A DNA stretch of 64,000 nt from Trichoderma breve. Taxonomy: Eukaryota; Ascomycota; Sordariomycetes; Hypocreales; Hypocreaceae. The DNA lies in NCBI RefSeq assembly GCF_028502605.1, contig NW_026611594.1:823501-887500 (forward strand), read 5' to 3'. Below the pieces are notes generated by a model that was not told the DNA's origin, made no database searches, and worked only from the letters and a program-made list of their open reading frames with translations. Positions 33,257 through 44,915 of the stretch are shown here, one piece after another (within the stretch, counting starts at the first letter, position 1; each line of letters opens with the position of its first letter). The position numbers were made by a program, and so were the translations under genes.

Positions 33257-35091
33257 TTATCGAGCCTCATACGTCGCTTGCAGAGGCGCTACAACTGTAC
33301 TGTAAAATTCATGCTGGAACTTATCTAGATCAAAGTCCATCTGCTCTTGATCAGCAAGAAAGACGCTGTATACACATCGCTGAGCGGCGTTAAAGTAGTA
33401 TATCCCAGCTTCCAACTCTACCCGATCAAGGTAGTGCTTTAGCGGGCGGTAATCGTGCTGAAGTATAGCAGAGAGCGACTCTTGACTGAAAGATCGGTTG
33501 ACAGCGAGTTCGATGAGTAGAATGCCGAGCTCGAAGATGAGGTTCTTTGGAGTTGTTTGGCCGAGCGAGGTGGATGATGATGCTGGTGATGGGAATGATG
33601 TCTTGGAGATGATGCATGAGAGGTAGACCTTTTCGGAAAGGCTTATGTAGCCGTTTGCTTGTTTTCGTTGGAGGAATAGTTTGACTTTACGTCTGTCTAG
33701 GCCGTGGGAGAGCCAGGGGCTGCCGGAGAGGTATAGTACCGCCCAGGCGAGGGAGGCGGCGATGCCGTATCTTCGTTTTGCGGAGAGGGGTTGAATGGCG
33801 GGAGCCACGCGCTGAGATTCGGTGGCGATGATTTTCTCGAGGGAGATGTCTCGTAGGATTCTGTCGTGGTTGCGGGATACGTGGCTTAGGGAGAAGATTG
33901 TTTGTTCGTGGGATGAGGTTGGGGTTGGGTCTTTGAGGGAGCCGAAGACGTCTTCGTGGGGGGATGAGTCGAAGTCTTTGCAGAGATTTGTGATTGGGGG
34001 AGGGGTGGGGGCGATGATTTCCGAGATGTTTGGGATGATTGATGTGTCTTCTACGCTGGCTATTTCGGAAATGGCGAATTAGATGGGTGATCTTTGTGAG
34101 GGATTTGGAGAATACGGACCTCTTGGGGTGGGGAGCTGTTTGAATGAATCTCGCGATTTGCTCCATATGCTATGTGCCATCTCGCGTAATGAAGATGACC
34201 GTCTTGACCGAAGAGTCGACGGCCTAGACCGTAAGGAATGTGGCGACATTGGTGGTGAATCCAACCCTGTGGTCCTTTTGGTTGCTTCCCCAGCGGCGTA
34301 GAAAACCCTCCATAGAGCAGTCCGAGCCTCATCCAACTCATGCAAAATACCAATCCGAAACGTCAAAAGAGGAATACCTCCCGCGTGAAGACTGTTCAAC
34401 TCAATACACACCTGATGGCTCTTCGCGCCATCACTATCCAATCCTGCCTGGAGTGCTCGATGGAGAGATCGAAGGGTGTTTCGAACTGATTCGCAGTTGC
34501 TTCTGTTATATAGCCGCCTTACTCTCCTCATGGCGTAGCTTTCGTCATGTGGGAGAGTTGCTGCGCTTTCTATGAGATGCCGGAGGTCGTCGTTCCAGTT
34601 GCGCAGATCGTGGATGATCTTATCGCATTTCTTTGCGCGGAAACTCCGTTTGACGCGGCGCCATTCCCATGATGCCCTTTCGGAAGATTCGTGTGTCCAT
34701 AAAGGCTGGAATTTCGAGGTGAGCAACGGCTGGAGAAAAGAAGGAACTCTACGGAAAAAAAACGTCTTACTCTTCGGCCCATGTCTACTTGCAGATTCTC
34801 CATCAATTTCATCATCATATCGTCCATCTGCCGAATAATAAAAAGAATCTCACGGTGGTTCTGCGGAAACTTCTGGCGTAGGCACTCATGCAGCTCGCGC
34901 GGCGTCGGGTGTCGCAAGCCGATGCTCTGAAAGGTCGCCTCAAGATGCATCCGCTGGATCTGCAGGTTGGCCTGAAGCGTGCTGATCGCATTGTGATAGC
35001 CGGTATATGCTTCCAAAGGCTCCGAGTACTTCTCCAGCGCCCAGATAACAATGGGGAGGACGCTGAGGGCTAGGCCAACTGCTTCTGCCAT
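33257..35091 (-). CDS. DUF7580-like fungal protein
   Basis: Three exons, 34771-35091, 34116-34705 and 33257-34055, giving 569 residues. The N-terminus MAEAVGLALSVLPIVIWALE is a hydrophobic helix typical of fungal proteins of the DUF7580 / 'AAA-less' signalling type, followed by helical, tryptophan-containing sequence. The C-terminal domain contains RRYGIAASLAWAVLYLSGSP and NLIFELGILLIELAV. These resemble the degenerate kinase-like fold seen in DUF7580 proteins. The second intron (60 bases, GTATTC donor, TCTAAT branch, CAG acceptor) removes an in-frame TAA at 34079-34081. Without it the gene would look broken. Such proteins are expanded and accessory in Hypocreales and Eurotiales, function unknown. 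Confidence 0.72.
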
Positions 35092-35985
35092 TGTTGAGAT
35101 TTGGCGTAATCTTTGGCTGTTGTGTGGGGTTTCAAGCTGTGCGAGGGAGACATCTAGGCGTTATGGACAAGTTGATGATGGGCTGTGAAATGCAGAGTTG
35201 AGGCTTTGCCTCGGAGAATATCCCGTCTAGTCATGCGCAGTTCGCAGGGCCCCATCTCATGCAAGACAATGTCTTGCCACGCGCCTTGCGGAGACGGAGT
35301 GCATTGGGGGCGGATGAATCTCTGGACGGGACTGCGGAGAGAGGGATGGCGGGAAGCCATGGCGATTCGACGAGGTGGTATTGAAAGGAATCGCTTCCCT
35401 GCTAGACAGGGGTAGCTGAAGTGCCAAACCAATGCGGGCGCTGACTCGAGAGCTCGGTCGAGAACGGCGATGAATGCTGTGTTTCGGCGTGAATAGCGAG
35501 ACTGGGATGATGACGAATGCTGGGAGAAGACATATTGCGAAGATGGCCATTGCTTTATTGCATTGATATTTAGGTAGGTGTTTCAAATATTGCTCGGGAG
35601 GGCCGTGTGAGGCAACTGAGAGCCTCGGATGTCTGAAACATGTCGTTTTGGGTCATCTTCTCGCATTGTCATGTTTTCCCTATGCTATGTGATGATATTC
35701 AGGGTCCTCGAAATCGTAAACGATATAAATTGTATTTTCTTTATTGGTAAGCCATAAATGTTAACTATTATTCAACTTGGAATATATGTATGTTTCTAGC
35801 GCAGTTTCGATAGCAACCTTGTGACACTGTCGATACAATCCCTGACCCGCGGAGATGATTCCGACACGCTAGGAAATTCAAGAGAGAGCACGGTAATTAT
35901 GTCGGCAGCAAACATCAAATTCTATAGAATATATAAAATATTCTTCCATGGTGTTGCAGAAACTGTCAAGCTTATAGATTTGCGA

Positions 35986-36075
35986 CCCGAATCGCCACCA
36001 CCCGATCCGAATCTTGCCCAATCGAGTAGCCACTTCGGGAGACCCGACCCGGATCGGGAATCCACCATCACCCGA
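35986..36075. promoter_or_regulatory. Array of CCCGA/TCGGG motifs
   Basis: Six copies of CCCGA or its complement in 90 bases: plus-strand at 35986, 36001, 36043 and 36071, and minus-strand at 36035 and 36054, plus near-matches TCCGA and CCCGG. It sits 150-240 bases before the reductase start. Clustering on both strands suggests binding sites of a zinc-cluster regulator (inference). Confidence 0.5.
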
Positions 36076-36143
36076 GATGACGAAATCACTAGTCAGCTGT
36101 CAATGGCCTTTGTATGAGCTCTACAGAGTAAGATAAATTTTAA

Positions 36144-36156
36144 TATAAATATATAA
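36144..36156 (+). promoter_or_regulatory. TATA box of the MDR gene
   Basis: TATAAATATATAA about 75 bases before the ATG at 36230, downstream of the CCCGA array. Consistent with a strongly regulated core promoter. Confidence 0.55.
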
Positions 36157-36229
36157 TATGAAAGAACTCTGAAGTTCAACTAGTACACCCATACAAGACA
36201 CTGAATCACTTCAATTGACAAGCGCCATC

Positions 36230-37192
36230 ATGATGAAAGCCGTCGAAGTCCTGGGCACCAAAGCCAATCCTGAAGTCACGCTCAACCCCGCCGTCCCAAA
36301 GCCATCACCAAAAAATGGTGAGATTCTCATCAAGGTTCACGCTGCGGGGCTGACTGGAGATGAAATCACCTGGTGGGAATTATGGGAGCATCCAATTCGC
36401 ATTCCGGGCCACGACATCTCTGGAGAAATTGCTGAGCTGGGGCCGAATTACAAAGGAGACTTGAAAGTTGGGGACGAAGTTTACTCCATGATCCATGGGT
36501 GGAGGGGATTGGGACAAGCAGAGTATGCCATTGTGGAGAGTGACGAAGTAGCAAGGAAACCAAAGACTTTGAGCCATGCTCAGGCATCTGCGCTACCAAT
36601 TCCTTTGCTAACTGCTTGGGAATCTATTTTCGAGCGCGCCAATTTGCAAAAGGGGCAGAAGGTCCTTGTTACTGGAGCTTCTGGTGCTGTAGGCGTCATC
36701 GTTGTGCAGATGGCCTCTCGACTAGCTGATGCTGAAGTTGTTGCCCTCTCGAGCGCCCAACACCACGATTCATTAAGAGCACTTGGCGCGAGCCAGCTCG
36801 TTGACTACAACATTCCCAATTGGGAAGATACCATTACGGATGTTGATGTCGTTATCGACACCGTTGGGAACCCCGTCTTGGCCAAAACATGGAAGACAGT
36901 AAAAAGCCACGGTCACATCATCACAGTTGGACAGCCGCCAGCGGCATGGGAGTACGGAAAAGGTCGACCTGAAGAGCTGGATGATTTCCCCAGTGTGAAG
37001 TGGCTCTTCTTCGTTGTCACACCAAAGGCTGAAACGCTGGACAAAGTGGCGCGATTGCTCGATGAAGGTACTATCAAACCTATTGCGATTGAAGTTTTCC
37101 CTCTTGATAAAGTGGTTCAGGCACATAAGCATGCCTCGATACGGAATAGGAAAGGAAAAGTTGTTATTGAGTTTGTACCGGAAAATAATTGA
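36230..37192 (+). CDS. Medium-chain reductase / quinone-oxidoreductase-like (MDR)
   Basis: Single exon, 320 residues from the ATG at 36230 (a second ATG follows directly). N-terminal GroES-like domain with GEILIKVHAAGLTGDEITWW and IPGHDISGEIAELG, then a Rossmann domain with the NADP-binding loop VLVTGASGAVG at about 149-159 and VIDTVGNPVLAKTW. The zinc ligands of classical alcohol dehydrogenases are absent, placing it in the zinc-free quinone/enoyl reductase branch. It would reduce an activated double bond or quinone with NADPH, in the cytosol. It converges with the SDR gene, 234 bases apart, and its promoter has a motif array related to that of the neighbouring regulator. Confidence 0.88.
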   Translation: MMKAVEVLGTKANPEVTLNPAVPKPSPKNGEILIKVHAAGLTGDEITWWELWEHPIRIPGHDISGEIAELGPNYKGDLKVGDEVYSMIHGWRGLGQAEYAIVESDEVARKPKTLSHAQASALPIPLLTAWESIFERANLQKGQKVLVTGASGAVGVIVVQMASRLADAEVVALSSAQHHDSLRALGASQLVDYNIPNWEDTITDVDVVIDTVGNPVLAKTWKTVKSHGHIITVGQPPAAWEYGKGRPEELDDFPSVKWLFFVVTPKAETLDKVARLLDEGTIKPIAIEVFPLDKVVQAHKHASIRNRKGKVVIEFVPENN

Positions 37193-37426
37193 GCACTGGA
37201 TATGTATAAAATGGGATGCGATGGAATTTAAAAATGAGTACTTGGACATCTGTTCAATCAATTTCTTTAAACAATATACTCTAACTCCTTAACAGTCTAT
37301 TACTCTGAAACCAGCTTGTCCGTATTTAGGGTTTAATGGCTGGAAGAGCGCCCTCAATGTCCCTTGAAAATCCGCGGGAAGGAATAATTCTCAATTTCGT
37401 GCGTGTTTGTCCCATAGTGATGTCAA

Positions 37427-38287
37427 TTACCACTTGCGGTCTATGTGATCGAATGCAGCAAACTTTCCCCCCTCAGTCCTTTTCATCTCATCGATCTGTC
37501 ACTTGTTAGTATAATCCGCAAAGTCATTACGGTGAGACTATTCGCTTACCTCTTGAAAGACACCGTCGACCGAGACATCCAATGGCACGGGGGCCGTCTC
37601 TCCAAAATTCAGCTTCTGTGCTCCAGTGTTTCCCATATCAGTCTGAGTCCAGCCGGGACAGATGACCATAGATGTAAGCCACTTCTCCTCAAAGTGAACT
37701 CTGCGCATGAGATAGTTGATTGCAGCCTTACTGGCCCCGTATGCTCCTAGTTGAGCGGGATATCCTTCTATTTCAGCAATGCTACCTATCGAACTCGAGA
37801 TGACGACAAATCTAGGGTTGGCTGCATTTTGAAGAAGCGACTTGGCGGCTTGAAGAAGCGCAATGGGACCTAGGGTGTTGACAGCAACGTGGGCAGAAAC
37901 GTCATCCAGAGACATCTCCATGACGGGGCCATATGCGTCAAGAATTCCAGCATTGGCAATGACGAGATCGAGATGGTCGATCCTATCGGAGATGCTTGCG
38001 AGGCCAGAGGTAGCGCTGGACGTGTCTAGACTGTCGATCTTGGTGATGATGAGCGAGCTTTCGGTTCCATGAGGGAGCTCTAACAAAGCCTTGGTAGACG
38101 AAGCGTTGTCGGGATTCCGCACGGCGGCGATAAGAATTGTGTTATCTCTGGAGAGAAACTTTCTGGCAAGTTGAAATCCAATGCCTGTCAAACGTTAGAA
38201 TGAAGTATTAAGATGGCGGACCTTGCTGCCAGGCCTACCTCGATTGGCACCGGTGATGAGAACAACAGTCTTCTTTGAGGCAGTCAT
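37427..38287 (-). CDS. Short-chain dehydrogenase/reductase (SDR)
   Basis: Three exons, 38239-38287, 37550-38184 and 37427-37495, giving 250 residues. Donors are GTAGGC and GTAAGC. The second intron has a TACTAAC branch. Rossmann glycine motif TGANRGIG at 12-19 (split by the first intron), structural VIANAGI, active-site serine in VISSSIGS, and YGASKAAINYL supplying the catalytic Y-x3-K. C-terminus FAAFDHIDRKW. It is a classical cytosolic NAD(P)-dependent SDR of the C-factor-like / sniffer type, substrate unknown. It shares a 593-base divergent promoter with the Zn2Cys6 factor at 38881 and converges with the MDR gene. Confidence 0.9.
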
Positions 38288-38880
38288 GTTAATGAGTTGC
38301 GCGAAATAATTTTAAGCACGGTATAACTCTTCAAAGTTGTAGATGGATGTTTGTTGATGATTGATTGATTGACTGGTTGAATTGAATTGCTATTGCTGCC
38401 CTTCATCTTCCATTGCGGCACCTCAACTATTTATTTATCTTTCGAGCTCACAACGTCGACTATCTCCGTCTTTTCGGCCATTATTGCCGTTTCTCCTTGT
38501 TCCCACGATTCCTGACAAACCATTATGTTGAAAAATATTGAATGATGAATAGTACCTTATACTTTGAATACGCTGCCATCAGCGATAATAAGTGACCGAG
38601 AGCGACCGACGCCGTGCTAAAGAGACTGAGCGGCACCGTCCGCTCCCATGCCGCTCCAGGGATAGCGGCCATTTGTCAGCTTCGCAGTGAGTTGTGCACC
38701 GAGAGGCGCCGAGAGATCGGCGGGTCTATTTCTTCTTCAACGTTAACTCCGAAGTGTGTCAAGTTGTTGCCTCCGTAACTATTCTATCGGTCGTCCTCGG
38801 TCGCTATCATACTTATCATCAAACCGAGCAGTACTTTGGCCTACGGCATTACGAAAATAGGCTTATTGTTAAACTGCGGA
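38288..38880. promoter_or_regulatory. Divergent promoter with repeated CCGA motifs
   Basis: Between the SDR and the zinc-cluster factor. It contains CGACCGA at 38603-38609 and its complement TCGGTCG at 38787-38793 and 38797-38803. CCGAGAG occurs at 38596-38602, 38699-38705 and 38709-38715. A perfect inverted repeat CGCCGA-gaga-TCGGCG lies at 38707-38722, and CGG-N9-CCG at 38475-38489. Zn2Cys6 factors bind CGG/CCG triplets in pairs, so control of both genes by the adjacent regulator is a fair inference. Confidence 0.55.
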
Positions 38881-41114
38881 ATGAATTTTGTGGACGAATT
38901 GACAGGGTTACCGCTCGACGCTCCAGTCGAGTTTCCCTCAAGTAACCCCCCGTCGACAGCATCCACTCATAATCCAAAGCTGAAGAGCCGAGTATGCACC
39001 CCATTGTTTGCCAAGTTTACGCAGAATCATATTTACAAGAAATATCCAGGCTTGTGATACTTGTCATAAAAGGAAAGTCAAATGTGACAACGCTAAGCCG
39101 TCTTGCTCTGAGTGTGTCAAGTTTCACGCGCAGTGTACATACATAGGCGCAGCAACACCAAAGAAAATTACGCGCCGAAGGTGAGCTTACATTTTTCGTT
39201 TTTTTTTCTTGAAACTACTCTTTCAATAATTTCTCTTTGGCAAATGTGCATCGAAATTCACCTCCTGTGTTGTCTCTTCTCCATCCTAATAAATAGCTCC
39301 AGGCCGAAGAGGACCGAAACTCTTGAAAAGAGAGTCAATGAGCTTGAGAGCCTTCTACGCCAGGCTATTAACAGCCTTGAAGCCACAGCCTTCAACCAGA
39401 ATCATACAAGTGAGAGCACTTCATTACAAGAGCTTCCTGCACTTGACAGTCCGAAAAATTCCTCGCCACCCCCAAACTCTACGTCAACCACTACCACAAG
39501 CGAACCCAATGCTCGATATGTCGAAACTCCGTTATTCAATAGAGAACTTGCGACCTGGATTTCTGGATGTTTTAAGACTGTGTCTGTATCAAGGCCGCCT
39601 CACGGCCGTACCGGACATACCAGATTGAGAAGACGGTCAGAGTTCATGGCACTTATTCGATCCTATTTCAACAGCTACAATCGAATCGTCCCGCTCTTCG
39701 ATGAAGATGACTTCATGAATAAATTTGCCGAACTAGATATGGACCAGATCCGGGCGGATGCGGCATTCTGGACTGCGACAAACGTCATGTGTGCCATTGC
39801 TCTCCGCCAACAAAATACGTCATATTTTGCCGACTCCCCCAACAACCCGGACCGCGAAGCGTGGGAATACTTGGACACTGCATTGGATAAAGCTGTTGAA
39901 CTCACAATCCAGGGTAGCAATGACCTCCTCGCCATCCAGGCGCTGGTGGGAATGGCTATTTTCCTACAAACCGCGCCAGGCGCCCATGCGGCATCGACAC
40001 TCCTTGCTGCTGCGAACCGTTTGGTCCTTCAAAATGGTCTTCATCTTCAGAAAGATGAACAATTTTCCGGGCAATCTGGATCTGAAAATTTCCGTCTCAT
40101 GGTTCAGCGAAATCGTGTCTTCTGGATAGCTTTTAATCTGGACCATGATCTTGCCTCCCGGCTTGAAAGGCCACCACTAATACACGAAGATGATATCGGC
40201 GCTGATCTCCCTCTATTGCATCCAGAGGATGGACTAGGCTGTATATCATCTATTGATAATTCTGCAGAGGTCAACTTCCTGCGGGCACGATCTCACCTCG
40301 CTCTTATCGAGAATCGTATTCACCGACGACTTATGTCTGCAAGAGGGAAACGTCAAACAGCCCTTGAACGAGAGGCAGCAATCAGTGAATTAGAAGCGGA
40401 ACTTGACAATTGGAAAGCCTCATATCCAGATTTAAGCGCTACTCTCGACTATCTTGCTACAAACCGAGCCCTGTGGGCGAACTTTGAAGGGGTAGCGTTT
40501 CGGACGTTACGGGCCCTTTCTCTTGCATGCCTTGGTTGCCATACCAATTTGCATGGTTTATCTTACCGGTCTCTACGAGTGCAAGAATGGAGTCGTCCCC
40601 GGTTATTGAATACCGCTGATCCAACAGAGATCGACCTCTTGCCATCAATCTCAGACGTATATGGAGATGCTGGACCTCCCAATTGTTGTGTTTCGGTAGC
40701 GAGAGCATCTTTGATTCTACTTCATCTTAGCCAAAACACTGATCATGCTTGTACATGGTGAGTTACATTGACCTGAAGAAAGCATTACCCGTGGGCTTAA
40801 CTCAGTTAACAAATATCTTCCGCGTGTACAGGTATTCACTGCACCATCTTGTTACAGCGTTGATTGTCCTCGTTTCTAATGCTGCAAGAAATCCCCTGAC
40901 TGAGGAATCGATGGCAGATATACAGCTGGTGCTTCCAGTTGTGGAGATGCTCCGTCGATTTGAAGAGGTCTCGATGGACAGTGGAGTAGAAAATTCGAAG
41001 AAAGTAGCTGCTCAACTAGTGCATGAGTACGCACGCAGGGCGCTGTTTGACCAAGCAGGGTTCGTGGGCATGCAATCCGAACCTTACAAAATACCTAACA
41101 ATGTTGCACAATGA
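38881..41114 (+). CDS. Zn2Cys6 transcription factor with fungal_trans domain
   Basis: Four exons, 38881-38991, 39050-39180, 39297-40757 and 40832-41114, giving 661 residues. The binuclear zinc cluster uses C39, C42, C49, C56, C59 and C66 (ACDTCHKRKVKCD onward) with spacing X2-X6-X6-X2-X6. A leucine-containing coiled coil follows (ETLEKRVNELESLLRQAIN), giving a likely dimeric DNA-binding protein. The middle region (LIRSYFNSYNRIVPLFDEDD, FWIAFNLDHDLASRLERPP) is the fungal-specific transcription factor domain. It is adjacent to an SDR and an MDR and probably regulates them. The first start considered was the ATG at 38881. No earlier ATG in frame improves the protein. Confidence 0.88.
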
Positions 41115-44100
41115 GAAGGCATGATTGATTTAAGGCTATCTGTATAGAATAAATATACTCGTATTACGAGCTCAAGTAAAAGGATAGTTCAGTCTAGAGG
41201 CTTATGGCTTTATTCAATGCGTCTTGAGCAGGCGAAAAAATGCCCAGGTTTTCAACCTGACTCTATCGGCCCTTCTCCTCACCCTACGCTATAGAAATCC
41301 ATATCTTCAAATCCTTGTCCTAGCGGTCCCCGCAAGGAGTGAAATAGACTATTGAACATTGTGAACAGAGAGTTGAGAAAGGATCTCATGTTACTAACGT
41401 TTGTTTACTCAGTTCATGTAGTTATCCGACGGGTTCTTGATTGCCTGTTGTATCACCAACAGCGCAATACGTTCCAAAATTCTCTTGACAATCCTCTAAA
41501 TGCATCAAGTGAACACGTCATTAATCTCAGTACAACAAGTTGCCGACATTGCTATTGTAAATCCTTCAACTGCCGGCATGCCATGACATTCAACAGCTCG
41601 GCCTATCTACCATTTCTGGAATTATATGCGAAAAGTACTCTCCACAATGCCCTTGCCAAGCTGTATCACACGCTTTTCGAGTCATTCCTTGCATTAGATG
41701 CTGCGATCTAGGCGAATTCCGAGTCTATTCCTCGTCGGCTCTTGCGACATCTTCAAAGTGAACCCATGTCAACTCTAGGAACTCGGTTACAGCCAACATC
41801 AACTTTGTGATCTTAGGCTATAGACGATCACCAAAAGCGTACACCCAAAATGCAGCACGTGGACCAACGCCACTGGATAAGCATACAAATGAATCGCAAA
41901 ACAGGACATCTGCCGGAGCTCTAGCTTTAGCATCACCTTGCTCGGACACCCTCGGGCTTTGCGGTGGAGCCACGGCATGCGAATATAATGCGACTCCACC
42001 ATCGTCTCTTCCGTAGATCGAAGATGAGGTTCTCTCCCTCGCCTGTCTCACAACAGATTGTCAGTGGGTCAAGCCGCGTTGGCTTCGTTGGCGTTGGTGA
42101 TCGTGCCGTCTTGCCGGTATCGTCGGGCTGTTAAGGCTGTGACGCCACGTACTTGGGCCGGTTCTTCAAGGAGGGGCTCAGATCAGTAGGGATACACTTG
42201 GTCTTGGAACTAGTGGGGTATGCTCTCAGCTGTAAAGGAGTGGTGTATCAAACGAGGGGCAAGTTCGCCATTTCTTTCTGGACGCAGGGTAACATGGGTT
42301 GCAGAGCTATTGCCCCTACCCAGCCCTTGAGGATTTTAGCGGAAGTGGGCACGGAGTATCATAGTTATGGAGCTTAGGTTCTCAATTCTATGTAACATTT
42401 GGAACTAACTGGATGAAGATAACTGCTGCCGTAGCCAATGATATTGTTAGAGCATACGTGAAGCTGATGTGGTTTCATCTTTCATTCCAGCAGTAAGAAG
42501 AGGAAACACATGGAAACGGTAATGTGAACGTAGTTTTTGGCCGGGTTTCCAGTAATTCTTTTCCCTTTTCACTGAAAAATATGACAGAAGTAGAACAGAC
42601 TCCCTGGGTAGTCTGATGCTACCTTGAGAGCTATCTTCTGGTTTGTGCTCCAAGGCGACTATTCTACTATCCTCTAGCATGGCCAGGTAGAGAGAGGAGT
42701 CGGCACCGCCGAGGCCATTACTATAGCTGCATGTGCTAGCGAAGCAGCAGATATGGTGTGGGTCAAGATGCCAATGTTTCTCTACGCCCAGGGAAGCTAT
42801 CAGAAGTAGCCTTGTGTGTACTCAGAACGTCGCATGGTCTTTCATATGAGTGGTATTATTGGTGACGTCGACCTAGTTTTAGATTTTACGAATAGGAACT
42901 CTCCACGTACGATGCCAATATGACTGGGTGCAACATAAGCTGCAAGAATCACCAATATCAGCAATGACGCTCATCGTTTCACATGGTATTCTTTCTGCTC
43001 AAACCCTCTCATACCCCTCAATTCGCTCTCGGCTAATGTGAACAAGGATTTTGGTGGTTTGCATGCTTTGACGCAAGCACTAGCCCGCCACATCTTCCGA
43101 TTCGAAGCTGGACCGGGAAGTGGGATTCGGACGAACTAGGTGGTACTGATCGAGAGAGGCTGGCAGATCTGGTACAAGTGATAGAGAGAGAGCTGGATCC
43201 TCGCCTGTGTAGTGGGACACGGAGACTTTTCTTGACCATACTCAATGTAGGTGCTTTACGACACAGAGTGGCGTTTCAGCTTTTATCAGATCTTGGGAGT
43301 CATCGAGGTTTACTTCGAAGTGGCCTTCTGTATAGAAGAGCTGAAGGCAGAAGCAAAGCTTCTTTTATAAACATCTCGCTTTTCATCACCATTCATCGGC
43401 GTGAATTCATTCTACATTTAACAATACAACAATGTAGATGGTGTGGCCGGCTTGTAAGATTATAGCACACATCGTGATTTCATTTCAGCTTGCCCATGTC
43501 TGACTTAGTCCGGCAATCCCGCTTCTTCGCCTCAAGCTTGCTAGACATGAGGCGATCAGGCCGGAGGCTTGGGTTGCATATGAAAACTCATGAATTGGAG
43601 TTTATTTGTCTCATTGAGTCGGGTATCCGGCTGATGAGCTATGATCAGTCATTCCACCCTACTGCAACGGTACTGCGTAATGATATGCTCATTCACAAGG
43701 TACCTCTGGGCTGCAATGCTCGCGTAGCTGCATTGAGGTGTAAAAGCATCCATTCTTCTGTATCCATTGGAGGAGAAAGTACTCAATTGAAATATTTTCA
43801 GGCTAAAATTCTCCAATTGGTACAAATGATTGATTTCGTCAATGGCTTGAAGCTTGTGCAGATGCAGCTGAGGTCTTGGGAGCTTCTTATATTGCGCACA
43901 TCCCGGTATCGTGTAACATCGTCAAAGACAGCCTTGGCATGAGGCGTAAATACTTTCATCCATTGGTCGAATGATATATATTTTGTGGCGGTTTCAATCG
44001 ACGAAAAGGGAATGCGTGAGCGAGGTGTTCAGCTCGGCCGCGATCCATCGAGCGATTGCAATGTTGGCGGTCCTACCAGCGAAAATCCCAACTGGTTTTT

Positions 44101-44915
44101 GAGCTGAACTATGACGAAAATAGACTGGAAATGAGAAGTTGACGGCGGGTTGACGTATGTCTGCCAGAGCTTGGAGACAGGCGATTGGACCTTGACGTGA
44201 ATTAAGTTCGGCAGCGTACGGTGAAGTTATCAATCAGCTAAGCTGTTTCTGACGCCGCGTCGGTCCATTCCTGTAAGAGTGTAGACGCAGCCACAGCCAA
44301 TAGGATCAAAGCTAGCACACGTTCATGGTGTTGACTACGGCAACTTCATGCTTGTCTGGACTCAACCTTTCCTTGCGGAACAATGAAAGTTGCTTCCTAT
44401 TCGTTCAATTGAGACAGATCAATGAGCTAATATGTAAGAAAAATGCAAGCAAAGGTCCCGACTCGCGTTCTGAAGCCACGAGATGCATCCATGTTCAAGG
44501 CAGCAAGCAAAATGATTCGATATCTTTCAACAAAAACTCAAAGTTCCACTTGACGAGATCGACAACCGGCAAATTGTGTGAGATCGATACGAAATGAAGC
44601 AGTAATAACCCCTCTTTGAGGCGGGGTTCAGCTGTTGCAGGATTTCTCGATATTGCCCTCTTCGGGATCGAAGCGTGATAGCCATGTATGACATGGCTTG
44701 TTATTGCCGTTCTGAGTTATCCGAGGCCCCGAAGAGGTTGCCTCTGGCGGGATGACCGTTCCGACGGGATTTAGATGATATGAAGGGAGATTTGGAGAAA
44801 TCAAAGTATAAAGTAGGCTGAGGGACGCCCGTAAAGAAGCTTTGTTCACCAGATCTTACTACTGAGAATCTCTTGGTAGTTTCTCTACTTGACTCATATT
44901 ATCTTATCTATCTTT
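41115..44915. other. 3.8 kb zone without intact gene, possibly decayed
   Basis: Several open frames of 60-150 codons occur on both strands (for example 43490-43942 plus, 43994-44233 minus), but none joins by clean splice sites to a recognisable protein. Codon-like stretches such as the one at 42153-42377 are broken in all frames soon after. It may be the remains of one or more lost genes lying between the regulator and the GMC oxidoreductase. The last 200 bases are the GMC promoter, with CCGAG at 44721 and CCCGA at 44728. Confidence 0.45.
44806..44812 (+). promoter_or_regulatory. TATA box of the GMC oxidoreductase
   Basis: TATAAAG about 105 bases before the ATG at 44916. CCGAG and CCCGA motifs lie about 80 bases further upstream. 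Confidence 0.45.

Larger units (their letters stand above)
35092..36229. promoter_or_regulatory. Divergent intergenic region
   Basis: 1.1 kb between the DUF7580-like gene (minus) and the reductase (plus). A frame at 35257-35586 (minus) begins with a signal-peptide-like stretch but then becomes low-complexity, so I do not call it. The right end has the CCCGA array and TATA box listed separately. Confidence 0.5.

Noticed and set aside
34079..34081. In-frame TAA in the DUF7580-like gene, first read as a broken gene
   Set aside because: A 60-base intron with GTATTC donor, TCTAAT branch and CAG acceptor removes it and keeps phase, so the gene is probably intact.
33687..34166. 159-codon proline/histidine/arginine-rich frame
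   Set aside because: It is an out-of-frame shadow of the DUF7580-like gene's second and third exons.
35257..35586. Minus-strand frame with a signal-peptide-like start
   Set aside because: After the hydrophobic start it becomes serine/proline low-complexity with no domain or cysteine pattern, and it overlaps other frames equally long.
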